Shown piece by piece: positions 33,786 to 42,275 of a stretch of DNA of 62,600 nt; the stretch's first letter is position 1, and every line of letters starts with the position of its first letter. This DNA is from Pontiellaceae bacterium B12219. Lineage in GTDB: Bacteria; Verrucomicrobiota; Kiritimatiellia; Kiritimatiellales; Pontiellaceae. The stretch is taken from assembly GCA_029432795.1 (NCBI GenBank), contig JARNMJ010000023.1, forward strand, positions 1 through 62,600, given 5' to 3'. Position numbers and translations under genes: made by a program. The notes under the pieces are model-generated. The model had not been told where the DNA came from, ran no database searches, and was given only the letters and a program-made list of their open reading frames with translations.

Positions 33786-34679
33786 TTATCCTCGGGTAAG
33801 AATGTTTAAAGCCGCCGGGCAGATTGAAAATGCGGCCGGTGTTGTTCCGAACAGCTCGCCATCCAGATCCAGCGGTACGGGTGGGACACTGCTGATACGG
33901 ATGAAGTTTCCCGTAAAATAGGAAACTTCCGGTTCGTTGATATATGTGCCTTTCGCAATGCTGGAAAACAGTTTGGTAATCAGTTTAAAGATGGAAACGG
34001 AACGGATGATTGAAATATTCAATTTGCCATCATCGGTCCGGGCCCCCGGTGCAATGCGCATGCTTCCGCCGGCCGCGAACTCTGAGTTCCCGGCCATAAC
34101 CAGAAAGGTCCGACCGTGATACTCTTTTCCGTCAACACAGATGACCATTTCGGTTGGTTTGAAAATAAATGCCTGCAGGAGTGTTGATAAATAATAGGCC
34201 CCCGTTGCGCCAAACAGCCGTTTCATCCAGGGTTTCATCATGGGAATGGCGCAGAACCCCGCGTTTGCAAAAAGAAAGGCATGGCGGGTTTCGGTGGCAT
34301 TCACCACGCGAATCAGATCGAATGACTTTTCCGCTCTCCCGCGCAACGCCGCGATGGCTTGTGCAATGGATGAAACGCCGGCCGTTCGGCCAATATCATT
34401 TCCCGTCCCGCATGGAATAATCGCAAGCCTCGGTTTGGCGTCTGGGCGTTCCATGATGCCCGAAATCACTTCGCTGATGGTGCCATCGCCTCCCGCCACT
34501 GCAATGGTATCGTATCCCATGCACTGCGCAGCAATTTGGCGGGCATGACCGGCATGTTCAGTGAAGGATACAGACGCCGAATCAATTTCCTCGGCCCACG
34601 CACGTTTAAACTCCGCCCATACCCGAAGTCCGGCGCCACCGTTCGCGGCGGGATTAATGATATAGTGCGTATTACTCAT
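33786..34679 (-). CDS. Diacylglycerol/lipid kinase family protein
   Basis: 297 aa, YegS/DagK/BmrU family. Nucleotide-binding AVAGGDGTISEVISG (61-75) and IIPCGTGNDIGRTAG, then VANAGFCAIPMM-like FANAGF, and a C-terminal beta domain ending with GELFGTTPAAFSICPAAL, where the family has DGE. It phosphorylates a lipid (diacylglycerol or similar) at the membrane face. It is followed by the lipoprotein gene and preceded by the MFS gene 69 bp upstream on the same strand. Confidence 0.9.
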   Translation of the reverse strand: MSNTHYIINPAANGGAGLRVWAEFKRAWAEEIDSASVSFTEHAGHARQIAAQCMGYDTIAVAGGDGTISEVISGIMERPDAKPRLAIIPCGTGNDIGRTAGVSSIAQAIAALRGRAEKSFDLIRVVNATETRHAFLFANAGFCAIPMMKPWMKRLFGATGAYYLSTLLQAFIFKPTEMVICVDGKEYHGRTFLVMAGNSEFAAGGSMRIAPGARTDDGKLNISIIRSVSIFKLITKLFSSIAKGTYINEPEVSYFTGNFIRISSVPPVPLDLDGELFGTTPAAFSICPAALNILTRG

Positions 34680-34748
34680 GGAGAATCCTCAGTTCAGCGG
34701 AAAGCTTACTATCGAGGCGTTGATTCTCAAGGAATACTCAACGTAAAC

Positions 34749-35927
34749 TCAGTTTCTCAAGGCGATGGTGGGCGGAATGGCCAAGAGACCGAGCAGCGCA
34801 CAGATTTTGTAGGTCATGGCAAGTCCCTGATGATCTGCAAATACGCCGACGAGCAAGGCAATGGTGGAGCCGGCTACAAAGTTGAGCGTCATAAACATGC
34901 CATTGGCCAGCGAGGGGCGGTCTGAATTCAGATCGTGGATCATGGCCATGAAAACCGGGGTTCCGGCAAAAAAGACCAAACCCATTAAAACGAGCAACAC
35001 CCATACCATGATACCGGAGCAAAGGGTGAAGCCATACATCAGTGCTGGAGAAATCAGCATGATGGCCAGCAGCACTTTTTTGCGCCCGGCTCGATCCGAC
35101 CAGGTTCCGGCCAGTAAAGCACCTCCGGCACCTGCCAGTTCCAATACGGCTAATGCGGCGGCGGCAGCTTTGAAGGAGTACCCCGAGGCGACCATGTAGG
35201 ACGGAAGAAAAAGGCTCAGTGCTGTTTTTGAAAAGCCGCGAAAAAGCATGATGGGAAAGATCTGCCCGAAGAAGGGGGCAAATGCACGGAATGATTCTGA
35301 AAGGGGTTGTTTAGAAGGTTTGGCAAAATTGCGTAGCCCTTCTTTATCAATGGTTCGTAGGTTCAGGAACAGCAACAGCGAGGCCACGAGTCCGAACGGA
35401 ATAAGGCGCCAGGTTCCTTCCAATCCCCACCAGGAAACTGCGGCGGTAATCATTAAGGGGCCAACTGTACGCGCCAGTTCCCCGCCAAACATGAAAAAGC
35501 TCATGCCGCGCCCTACTTTATTACCTGAAACGCGCCGCATGAGAACCGGTGCCGTCACGTGATATACGGCGGCGCTAATGCCACAGACAAACAATAGAAT
35601 CGCCAGCATGGCAACCGATGAGGCCCGCCCCATCATACCCATCGCAAGAATGGTGAGGACCGGGGCTAGAATAATGCCCGACCGAATCACCTTTTTATCA
35701 GCCGCGATTCCAATCAGTGGATTAAACAATGCCGGAAGCCGCTGCACGACAGAAAGCAGTCCGGCCATGGCATACGCGAATCCAAGTTTTTCGCTCAGCA
35801 GCGGAAGCAACGGGGCGAAGATGGATGAATAGGCATCGTGCAGTAAATGTGTTGTCGCAACCGATACCACATGCCCGGTTTGGAATTGATTTTCTCTATC
35901 GTTTAAGGTCGAGGATGATTTGATCAT
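34749..35927 (-). CDS. MFS transporter, fosmidomycin-resistance (Fsr) type
   Basis: 392 aa with about 12 hydrophobic segments. The N-terminal HLLHDAYSSIFAPLLPLL matches the Fsr group of the major facilitator superfamily, along with NPLIGIAADKK and AGTWSDRAGRKKVLL at the cytoplasmic loops. It is probably a drug or metabolite exporter; the substrate is unknown. The start codon has only a weak ribosome site. A hairpin at 35956-35995 lies just upstream. Confidence 0.85.
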   Translation of the reverse strand: MIKSSSTLNDRENQFQTGHVVSVATTHLLHDAYSSIFAPLLPLLSEKLGFAYAMAGLLSVVQRLPALFNPLIGIAADKKVIRSGIILAPVLTILAMGMMGRASSVAMLAILLFVCGISAAVYHVTAPVLMRRVSGNKVGRGMSFFMFGGELARTVGPLMITAAVSWWGLEGTWRLIPFGLVASLLLFLNLRTIDKEGLRNFAKPSKQPLSESFRAFAPFFGQIFPIMLFRGFSKTALSLFLPSYMVASGYSFKAAAAALAVLELAGAGGALLAGTWSDRAGRKKVLLAIMLISPALMYGFTLCSGIMVWVLLVLMGLVFFAGTPVFMAMIHDLNSDRPSLANGMFMTLNFVAGSTIALLVGVFADHQGLAMTYKICALLGLLAIPPTIALRN

Positions 35928-35955
35928 GAAATCATTTTTTAAGGGAATTATAAAA

Positions 35956-35995
35956 CACAGCGTACGCCATCTTTGAAGGATGGCGCCACGCTGTG
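35956..35995. terminator. Two-tier hairpin between DUF5320 gene and MFS gene
   Basis: Outer stem CACAGCGT/ACGCTGTG and inner stem CGCCATC/GATGGCG around a TTTGAAG loop. It lies 9 bp after the DUF5320 stop and upstream of the MFS start, so it may terminate or attenuate; it also looks like a short REP-type palindrome. Confidence 0.55.
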
Positions 35996-36004
35996 ACTTT
36001 ATGG

Positions 36005-36295
36005 CTATTCACCCGCGTTGGATGAAAGCATTTGGACTTGTTCACGAACCGCGTTCAGTTGCGATTCGAGTTGTTTCGTTTGTGCTTTGAGTGCGTCTAT
36101 CTGCGGATCGCTAGATTGGGCTACTGCGCCTTGGCGCCCGAAGCCCATACCGCATCCGAATCTCCGGCCGCGTCCGCGCCCTGCACCCGGTCCGGCATTT
36201 GCATTGCCGGGGGTGGCGAACCCGGCACAAACACCGGCTCCGCGTCCTGTCATTGATCCCATTCCGTTGGGACCTGTTCTATCTCCAGCTGGCAT
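36005..36295 (-). CDS. DUF5320-family protein, long form
   Basis: 96 aa from the ATG at 36295 (GGAGG 8 nt upstream). It begins MPAGDRTGPNGMGSMTGRGAG, the signature of DUF5320, continues as a Gly/Arg-rich stretch (GRGRGRRFGCGMGFGR), and ends with a helix DALKAQTKQLESQLNAVREQ that probably forms a coiled coil. Function unknown; DUF5320 genes usually travel with DUF134 and dinitrogenase-cofactor-like proteins. It is the third gene after DUF134. Confidence 0.85.
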   Translation of the reverse strand: MPAGDRTGPNGMGSMTGRGAGVCAGFATPGNANAGPGAGRGRGRRFGCGMGFGRQGAVAQSSDPQIDALKAQTKQLESQLNAVREQVQMLSSNAGE

Positions 36296-36326
36296 TATTT
36301 GCCTCCTTACTGATCTGGTTTGTTTT

Positions 36327-36515
36327 TTATTTACCCTGACGACCGCGTCCTGCGCCGCCGCCTCTTCCGCGTCCGCCACCTTGGCCCATTCCGACCTGGT
36401 CGCCTCCACGGGGGGTACCAACGCCGCGCCCCATCTGATTACCCGATCGTTTTCCGAGTCCTCGTCCAGTTCCTGAGCCTTGGCCTTTCGGTCCGCTTTT
36501 ATCTCCTGCTGGCAT
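36327..36515 (-). CDS. DUF5320-like short Gly/Arg-rich protein
   Basis: 62 aa from the ATG at 36515, chosen because AAGGAGG lies 8 nt before it; a GTG 9 nt upstream is in frame. Starts MPAGDKSGPKGQGSGTGRGL, matching the start of the next protein, then a Gly/Arg tail ending GRGRQGK. It lacks the coiled-coil end. It is a shortened paralogue lying between DUF134 and the long form. Confidence 0.75.
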   Translation of the reverse strand: MPAGDKSGPKGQGSGTGRGLGKRSGNQMGRGVGTPRGGDQVGMGQGGGRGRGGGAGRGRQGK

Positions 36516-36557
36516 GTTGCTCACCTCCTTAGGTGTTGTTTTGCCATTCGTTAAAAA

Positions 36558-36923
36558 TTAATTTTCTGCATGTCCCCGGCCATGGTGTCCGCGCCGTCGG
36601 CCTCCCGGGGCAGAAGCCGGAGGGGTTTGGTAGTTTAGCGGTGCGGAGCCCTGCTGCAACTGCAACGCTTCGCCATGCGCAAGTGCATGTGCTGTTTTAT
36701 TCCGACCGGAGGCCAACAACCGAGCTATGGTCGATTGGGAGATCCCCATACGTTCCGCAGCCTGAGTTTGTTGCAGGCCTTCTGCATCGACCAGCCGCAT
36801 GGCTTCCAATTCATCCAGGAGAATGGTGCTGATGCGTAATCCTTTCATCGGAACTCCAGACGGTTTAAAAAACGTGCTGCCCGGCTGGTGCCCGATCAAT
36901 CGTTCGCTGTGTGGTCTGCCCAT
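36558..36923 (-). CDS. DUF134-family DNA-binding protein
   Basis: 121 aa. Begins MGRPHSERLIG and has FKPSGVPMKGLRISTILLDE, then an HTH of the sigma-factor region 4 type (LEAMRLVDAEGLQQTQAAERMGISQSTIARLLASGR). DUF134 proteins are presumed regulators. Its C-terminus is Gly/Arg/His-rich like the DUF5320 neighbours. First gene of the three-gene set and perhaps its regulator. Confidence 0.88.
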   Translation of the reverse strand: MGRPHSERLIGHQPGSTFFKPSGVPMKGLRISTILLDELEAMRLVDAEGLQQTQAAERMGISQSTIARLLASGRNKTAHALAHGEALQLQQGSAPLNYQTPPASAPGGRRRGHHGRGHAEN

Positions 36924-37111
36924 TTTCTGTTTCCTCTCTCGTTGATCTCTTGCTTTAGTAATGAATATATACCCAAAATAAATTACGTCAATGGATAATA
37001 TTTAATTTAAAATCAGCAGGCAGGCTGACCGGGAGCAGGCAAAAACGACGGAAGTATAGGCGATTGGTCCTGCGGATTATTCAGCCGTCCTTGAATGTGC
37101 GTGATTCGTTC

Positions 37112-37540
37112 TTACGACTGTTTTAAGTCGAGGGAAGGTAGGGCATTTTCCTCAGCCATGTCGGCCAGTGTCATGCTACGCAGCCAACGTTCCAGTGCGA
37201 TGTTGAGTTTACGCCAGTTGGGAGCAATCCGGCAATTCCGCTCGCAACCCCCTTCGCTACAACAGTCGGTAAGGGCCAGCGGTCCTTCGAAGGCGGCAAC
37301 AATGTCTGCCACAGAGATTTTTTCGGCTGGTTTGGTTAATGAATAGCCGCCTCGACTGCCCTGAAAGGAAATCAATATGTTACTTTGCGTTAGCATTTTA
37401 AGTATTTTACTGACGGTCGGGAGTGGCAGTTTTGTTTGTTCCGCCAGTTCTTTTGCCGTATGCAACAGGGACGAATCGCGGGAGGCAATACAGGTTAGAA
37501 TTTGAAAACTATATCCCTCAATTTTAGTAAGTTTTAACAT
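37112..37540 (-). CDS. Rrf2-family regulator, probably Fe-S binding
   Basis: 142 aa from the ATG at 37540 with GGAG 6 nt upstream. N-terminal winged helix with LPLPTVSKILKMLTQSNILIS, then GSRGGYSLTKPAEKISVADIV, and the cluster region CCSEGGCERNC. Four cysteines in C-C-x4-C-x3-C allow a [2Fe-2S] ligand set (as in IscR/SufR/NsrR-type members). It probably senses iron-sulfur status, oxygen or NO. Targets are not evident; hemH lies downstream on the same strand. Confidence 0.85.
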   Translation of the reverse strand: MLKLTKIEGYSFQILTCIASRDSSLLHTAKELAEQTKLPLPTVSKILKMLTQSNILISFQGSRGGYSLTKPAEKISVADIVAAFEGPLALTDCCSEGGCERNCRIAPNWRKLNIALERWLRSMTLADMAEENALPSLDLKQS

Positions 37541-37737
37541 AAACACTCCAGCACCCGGTGGAAAAAATCCGCCGTCCGATTCAGTTGATTCGAGATTTAA
37601 CCCCGAAAATACGAGCTAAATCAAAAAGGTTAAAAACAGTACTTAATTGGTGTTAATCTGCAAGGTATATGTTTAAGGGGTGTGGTTTAAGTCGGGATAA
37701 AGCGCTGGATAAAACGGACCGATCGCTTTGCATTTTA

Positions 37738-38745
37738 TCAGGATTTTATCGGCCAGTCATCCGTGCGGCCCATCAGCGTTTCCAGACATTGGAACGCGGC
37801 GGGACTATCGTTTAAACACGGAATCATCCGGAACGATTCGCCGCCGGCTTCCATGAAAACTTCGCGGCCGCGGATTTCGATCTCTTCCAGCGTTTCCAGG
37901 CAGTCGCAGAAAAAGGCCGGGCAGATGACCGCCAGGTTCTTTTTTCCAAGGGTTGGAAGTTGGCGCAGTGTTTCCTCGGTGTAAGGTTCCAGCCATTGAT
38001 CGCGCCCGAGTCGGGATTGGAAGGAAACGGTGTAGCGCTCTTTTCCAAGGCCTGCTTTTTCAACAATGGCTTTGGTGGTTTCCAGGCATTGGAAGCGGTA
38101 GCAGGTGGCATGCGCAGGCGATGCGATTTCGCAACAGTCGGGAGTCTGCATGCAGTGGCTGCCGGTGGGGTCGGTTTTTTTGAGGTGCCGAACCGGCAGG
38201 CCGTGATAGCTGAACAGAAGGTGTTCTTCCACACCGTTTAGCGATTCCGCAAGCGGCGTAATATAATCCGGCTCCAGATAAAACGGCGGCGCCACGCGCA
38301 ATGCGGCCCGGCCTTTAAGATGTTTTTTAACCACGGCGGTGCAACCGCCGGTGGTGGCCATGGCATAGTGCGGAAACATCGGCAGCAGGCCGATCTCATC
38401 AACGCCTTGCGCCAGCAGGTTTTCGATACCGTGCTGCACGGAGGGGTTCCCATAGGCCATAATCATTTCAACCGGCTCATCAAACCGCTCATTCAGTCCG
38501 TCCGTCAACTGCCGGCAATAGTGAATCAGCGGCGACCCTTTATCGGTCCAGATGGCTTCATAGGCTTCGGCCGACTGCGCCGGGCGTTTCGGGAGAATGG
38601 CCCAGTGCACCAGCGCATAGCGCAGCGGGAACGGCATATCGATCACATACGGATCCATCAGAAATTCTTTCAGGTAAACCCGCAGTGCATCTTCGGTCGG
38701 CGCATCCGGCGAACCGGTATTCATCAGTAAAAATCCACGTTTCAT
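37738..38745 (-). CDS. HemH, ferrochelatase
   Basis: 335 aa from the ATG at 38745 (MKRGFLLMNTGSPDAP); the longer frame upstream crosses the intergenic repeat. It inserts Fe(II) into protoporphyrin IX. Catalytic-region motifs are MFPHYAMATTGGC (His), LLFSYHGLP and SFQSRLGRDQWLEPYT. A Cys-rich stretch between them (CMQTPDCCEIASP, then CYRFQCLETT) has five Cys in about 22 residues and might hold a cluster or metal. Three palindrome copies sit in the gene, at 37780, 37944 (exact) and 38080. It follows hemG. Confidence 0.94.
   Translation of the reverse strand: MKRGFLLMNTGSPDAPTEDALRVYLKEFLMDPYVIDMPFPLRYALVHWAILPKRPAQSAEAYEAIWTDKGSPLIHYCRQLTDGLNERFDEPVEMIMAYGNPSVQHGIENLLAQGVDEIGLLPMFPHYAMATTGGCTAVVKKHLKGRAALRVAPPFYLEPDYITPLAESLNGVEEHLLFSYHGLPVRHLKKTDPTGSHCMQTPDCCEIASPAHATCYRFQCLETTKAIVEKAGLGKERYTVSFQSRLGRDQWLEPYTEETLRQLPTLGKKNLAVICPAFFCDCLETLEEIEIRGREVFMEAGGESFRMIPCLNDSPAAFQCLETLMGRTDDWPIKS
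37944..37958. repeat. TTCCAANNNTTGGAA palindrome (inside hemH)
   Basis: Exact copy, central GGG, encoding Leu-Pro-Thr-Leu-Gly on the minus strand. Variants TTCCAGACATTGGAA (37780-37794) and TTCCAGGCATTGGAA (38080-38094) lie on either side and encode Phe-Gln-Cys-Leu-Glu. Confidence 0.95.
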
Positions 38746-38830
38746 AAAAATCCTGTTAACCACTGAATATACTGAATACACGGAAGGCCTGTTGGATCTG
38801 TTCCGTGTATTCTGTGAATTCCGTGGTTTA
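38746..38830. repeat. Inverted 9-nt-period array between hemG and hemH
   Basis: The left arm CACTGAATATACTGAATACAC (split here for length) continues CGGA; the right arm reads TCCGTGTAT TCTGTGAAT TCCGTGGTT. The right arm runs into the hemG stop codon (TTA, that is TAA). It fills the whole intergenic gap. Confidence 0.85.
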
Positions 38831-40171
38831 CTCCTTTTGTTGAGTAATCTGTTCGGCGACATCGATGCCGGAGCGGATGGAATTTGAAACCGAGATGCCG
38901 TCGCGATAGTGACCCGCAAAATGAATGCCTTTAAACTGCGTTTCGATATCCTGCATCCGGTTCAGAAAACGTTCATAGCCCACGGTATATTGGGGGATCG
39001 CTTTCGGCCAAATACTGATGTGCGAAAAATCCGGTTTGCCGTCCAGTCCCAGCAGCTTGTGAAGATCCTCCAGCACATTCGCAAGCATTTCATCCTGATT
39101 CATCAATGCCCATTCCGGATTTCGTGCCCCGCCCACAAAGACGGTCAGCAGCGTCATGCCGCCCGGCGCGCGTTCGGAAAAGATGGATGAAGGAAAAAGC
39201 GCTCCGAGGGAGAAGCGGCTTTCAACCGCCGGAATCAGCATGCCGAACCCATTCAGCGGATGCGTGAAATCGTTCAGATTGAACCCCAGCGAAACGCTGG
39301 CGACCGGCGGATATTCAATTTCAGAAAACAGATCGAGATCAAAGGGGGTATTGAGGTGCGGGTGTGCATGTGCGGGAATCGCAAGCACGACGTCCGAGAA
39401 TTCCTGACGGTTTACCATCCAGATTCCTTCGTCCAGCATTTGAATGCTTTCGACCGGAGTATTCAGTTGAACGGCATCTCCCAGTTTTCCCGCCAGCTGC
39501 TTCGGCAGGACTTCCATGCCGTCATCAAAAGTAAACATACGGGCATCTTTGGAGGCCGTTTCCGCGCGTTTCTTCCGGGCCTTGGCCCCCTTGACGGCCC
39601 CTTTGATCAGCGAGCCGTATTCCTGTTCCAGCGCATACAGTTTCGGAAAGGCGTGGCAGGTGGAGAGTTTGGCCGGGTCGCCGGCATAAACCCCGCTCAC
39701 AAACGGATTGATGGCATAATCCAGAAATTCCTGACCCAGTCGCCGGACCACAAAATCAGCCAGACTTTCCTGCTCATTCGATTTGGATTTAATGAACGGT
39801 TCTTTCAGCAGACGCCATTTTGCCTTTGCCGAAAAGGCTTTCGAATTCAGCAGGGCCTGAGGGGAGGTCGGCAGCGCAATCGGTTTTCCGTTGCGTACAA
39901 TAAAGCGGTTTTTCGCTTCGGTACCCGGCGTCAGCTTATTGCCGGCCAAACCAAGGCGCGTAACCAGTTTTCCAACGTCTGGATGCGTTTCCAGAATCGA
40001 GTTCGGCCCGCACTCCACCAGAAAGCCGTCCTGTTGAATGGTTTTGATGCAGCCGCCCACCCGGTCCGATGCTTCAAAAACAGTGACATCAATGCCTTTT
40101 TGCTGCAGCTCATATGCCGCTGTCAGTCCGGTAATTCCGGCTCCTATTATTGCGATCTTTTGCATGGGCAT
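38828..40171 (-). CDS. HemG-type protoporphyrinogen oxidase (HemY family)
   Basis: 447 aa. FAD enzyme oxidising protoporphyrinogen (or coproporphyrinogen) for haem synthesis. Dinucleotide loop IAIIGAGITGLTAAYELQ (5-22), VFEASDRVGGCIKT, ECGPNSI, VSGVYAGDPAKLSTCHAFP, and the C-terminal VGYERFLNRM...GIHFAGHYRDGISVSN FAD-binding end. It precedes hemH, giving the last two haem steps in one transcript. Whether it works on proto- or coproporphyrinogen cannot be told. Its stop codon is the edge of the inverted array. Confidence 0.92.
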   Translation of the reverse strand: MPMQKIAIIGAGITGLTAAYELQQKGIDVTVFEASDRVGGCIKTIQQDGFLVECGPNSILETHPDVGKLVTRLGLAGNKLTPGTEAKNRFIVRNGKPIALPTSPQALLNSKAFSAKAKWRLLKEPFIKSKSNEQESLADFVVRRLGQEFLDYAINPFVSGVYAGDPAKLSTCHAFPKLYALEQEYGSLIKGAVKGAKARKKRAETASKDARMFTFDDGMEVLPKQLAGKLGDAVQLNTPVESIQMLDEGIWMVNRQEFSDVVLAIPAHAHPHLNTPFDLDLFSEIEYPPVASVSLGFNLNDFTHPLNGFGMLIPAVESRFSLGALFPSSIFSERAPGGMTLLTVFVGGARNPEWALMNQDEMLANVLEDLHKLLGLDGKPDFSHISIWPKAIPQYTVGYERFLNRMQDIETQFKGIHFAGHYRDGISVSNSIRSGIDVAEQITQQKE

Positions 40172-40437
40172 ATTAAATCACGTTTGACGGGGAATAAAAA
40201 GTTGGAGTTCTGTTTTTAGGGGATTGAAGCTGTTTAAACTGAGAGGAAGATATTTTTAATATGTTTTATTCTGGAATAAAAAATATGCAAATTCATGAGT
40301 TATATCTTGCGTAAATCCATGAACGTTCTTATCCTCCTTCCTTATCAAAGGATACAGCGCTTCATCAGTGCGATATCGAACGAGCGAGTGCCCGTGGCGC
40401 CTGAAGAGCGTAGGAGTCAAAGTTCGAGGGATATGAG

Positions 40438-41262
40438 ATGTATACAAAATGCAAATATCCGATACTTCACACTGCCGCCAAGGGATTACTGGTTGCTACG
40501 GTATTTCTAACCGGTTGCCAAACGGCTAAAAAAGCACCGGCGGAAAGTGACACAACTGCTCAGGTTGGAGCAGAGGAATCGAATGCTTCGGTTGCCCGCG
40601 AAACAAGAACGATAACGGTTGAAGGAGCAACTTCATCGAAGGATGGGCAAACCATCACTCTCGACTATCCGGTACTGCAGGATAAGAATCAGCGCATTCC
40701 CGACTGGGTCATAAACCCGGCCATGGGCGGAGTGGTTGGTGCGGTGGGCGTGGCTTCTGTTAAAGGACTCGGCATGCGTGAACAGCTCGATGAAGCCCGG
40801 TTGTCCGGTCGTCTGGAACTTGCCAGTATGCTTGAAACCCGCCTCCAAACCGTGGGCCGTTCAGCCCTGGAAGAAAATCTGATGGCGAATGCCGACGGCC
40901 GCAGTGAAAACTCGCGGCGGAATACGCTCGGCATCGATCGGGATATTCTCGATATCGTGCTGGCCGGAAGTCGACAGCGTGCGCTGTGGTTCGATCCGGA
41001 AACCGATGAGTGTTTTGTATGGATGGTTCTGGATGGCGGTGTGCTTTCAAAAGCACAGCACTATATCGTGGATGATCTTTCCGTATTCATTGCAAATAAG
41101 CCCATCGCAGAGGAATACAAACCCCAGCGTGCAAAATCCAAAGCTCCGACTGTTGTTGTTGAAGCTTCGGCACCGGCACCTGAAGCACCAAAGGAACCTG
41201 TTGAGCAGCTTGAAGAAAGTCTGAAGCCGATCGAATCTGTTCCGATTAATTCCAAAAGTTGA
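40438..41262 (+). CDS. LPP20-like lipoprotein
   Basis: 274 aa. Lipobox FLTGC (Cys27). The core has RIPDWVINPAMGGVVGAVGVAS then EQLDEARLSGRLELASML, the pattern of LPP20-family lipoproteins (also seen in peptidoglycan/OM-associated proteins). Its C-terminus is a Pro/Ala-rich tail ending EQLEESLKPIESVP. The next gene's tail, KQMEKSLAPLEVVP, is clearly related, so the two may share a partner. A GAGGGATATGAG leader contains the ribosome site. Function unknown. Confidence 0.75.
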   Translation: MYTKCKYPILHTAAKGLLVATVFLTGCQTAKKAPAESDTTAQVGAEESNASVARETRTITVEGATSSKDGQTITLDYPVLQDKNQRIPDWVINPAMGGVVGAVGVASVKGLGMREQLDEARLSGRLELASMLETRLQTVGRSALEENLMANADGRSENSRRNTLGIDRDILDIVLAGSRQRALWFDPETDECFVWMVLDGGVLSKAQHYIVDDLSVFIANKPIAEEYKPQRAKSKAPTVVVEASAPAPEAPKEPVEQLEESLKPIESVPINSKS

Positions 41263-41303
41263 AAATAGAAGGGCTCTTCGTAAGCCAACCGAGGTAACGT
41301 ATT

Positions 41304-41657
41304 ATGAGATTCAAACACAAACCCGATACTGCGTTGTACATCTCCGCGCTGGGAGGGGCGCTGGCATTGCTCATCGCGTCAGGATGTAAAAGCCCGCCTG
41401 CAAAAGACCGTGCAGGGGCAGGCTCAACCCAGGTGGCCCCTGGTTCAGATTCGGAGGTAACTGCCCCGGAAAAAAGCAGTGCTGTTCCGGAAACGCAGCC
41501 GAAGCTGGTCAAAGAAAAGGCAGAAGAGCCGGTAGTCGTTGTGCAGAAGGGGCCCGGTGACGGAGCACCTCCCGCCGAAGAGACCAGCAAGCATATGAAA
41601 CAAATGGAAAAAAGTCTGGCTCCATTGGAGGTGGTTCCGGCGACCCCGCCATCCTGA
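41304..41657 (+). CDS. Small lipoprotein with tail shared with its neighbour
   Basis: 117 aa, GAGG ribosome site. Signal (RFKHKPDTALYISALGGALALL) with lipobox ASGC, then a long disordered Pro/Ser/Glu-rich stretch, and the end KQMEKSLAPLEVVP, like the end of the upstream LPP20-like protein. It has no folded domain I can see. It is 41 bp downstream of that gene in one operon and probably binds the same target. Ends with a terminator 28 nt later. Confidence 0.7.
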   Translation: MRFKHKPDTALYISALGGALALLIASGCKSPPAKDRAGAGSTQVAPGSDSEVTAPEKSSAVPETQPKLVKEKAEEPVVVVQKGPGDGAPPAEETSKHMKQMEKSLAPLEVVPATPPS

Positions 41658-41683
41658 AGTTAACGGGATAGCCCGGCACTCGA

Positions 41684-41715
41684 AAACCCGGCAGGGCGTT
41701 GATGCCGGGTTTTTG
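41684..41715 (+). terminator. Intrinsic terminator after lipoprotein pair
   Basis: AACCCGGCA, loop GGGCGTTGA, TGCCGGGTT, then five T. It ends right at the 3' end of the convergent gene at 41717. Confidence 0.85.
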
Positions 41716-41716
41716 T

Positions 41717-42157
41717 TTATCCGTTACTTGATCGTCCCTGCACGTCACCTTCATAGAGGGTTTCAACCACCGTCCATTCGCCATTCTCCGCAGGTTGAAC
41801 GGTTTCAATCCGGTCAATTCCAACAGTTGGAAGTTCGGTATTGAGCAGCAGTGCAAGCGGCCGTGGATCGGTATGGATTTCAATGCAGGTTTCGTCGTTC
41901 TGACGGTATTCGATTCGGTAGGCCGATTCGGTTTCAGGATCCAGCTTGCGCACACGAAGCGGGGCCGCCTTTTTCGAGGCGGCTTTGCGCTTTTTAGGCT
42001 TTTTCCGCTTCTGGAGCGACGGCAGGGTATCCGGCGGTGCGAGCGGATAGGGCTCGCCGCCAAGGATGCCGTTGATCTGCCGTTCCAGGTCGAATACTTC
42101 GACCAGGCGATCTTCGCGCTCCATGAGCTTCTGATTAATCTGGATCTGGTTGGACAT
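41717..42157 (-). CDS. Conserved-looking protein with basic linker, unknown
   Basis: 146 aa. N-terminal helix QINQKLMEREDRLVEVFDLE, a basic linker (KRKKPKKRKAASKKA), then a beta-rich C-terminal part (YRIEYRQNDETCIEIHTDPR). I know no family. It is the last gene of the minus-strand set after ftsK, the repeat protein and the 126-aa acidic protein. An exact palindrome copy lies in it at 41818-41832 (Leu-Pro-Thr-Val-Gly on the minus strand). Confidence 0.6.
   Translation of the reverse strand: MSNQIQINQKLMEREDRLVEVFDLERQINGILGGEPYPLAPPDTLPSLQKRKKPKKRKAASKKAAPLRVRKLDPETESAYRIEYRQNDETCIEIHTDPRPLALLLNTELPTVGIDRIETVQPAENGEWTVVETLYEGDVQGRSSNG
41818..41832. repeat. TTCCAANNNTTGGAA palindrome (inside the 146-aa gene)
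   Basis: Exact copy, central CAG. Confidence 0.95.
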
Positions 42158-42275
42158 TTTTAATGAGTAATGCGTAATTTTGCTTTGCGCCGGGTTCTCG
42201 TCCGGGCATCGCTGTTTACGAATTACGAATTACGAATTACGAATTACGAATTACGAATTACGAATTACGAATTAC
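42158..42275. repeat. AATTACG tandem heptamer array, with a partial opposite arm
   Basis: Seven perfect AATTACG units at 42221-42269, followed by AATTACT. The stop codon of the 126-aa gene (TTA at 42272-42274) is inside the last unit. The opposite side (ATGAGTA ATGCGTA ATT, 42168-42184) is the start of a complementary arm next to the 146-aa gene's start. The array occupies the gap between the two genes. Confidence 0.93.

Noticed and set aside
39260-40219. 319-codon plus-strand open frame
   Set aside because: Antisense of hemG.
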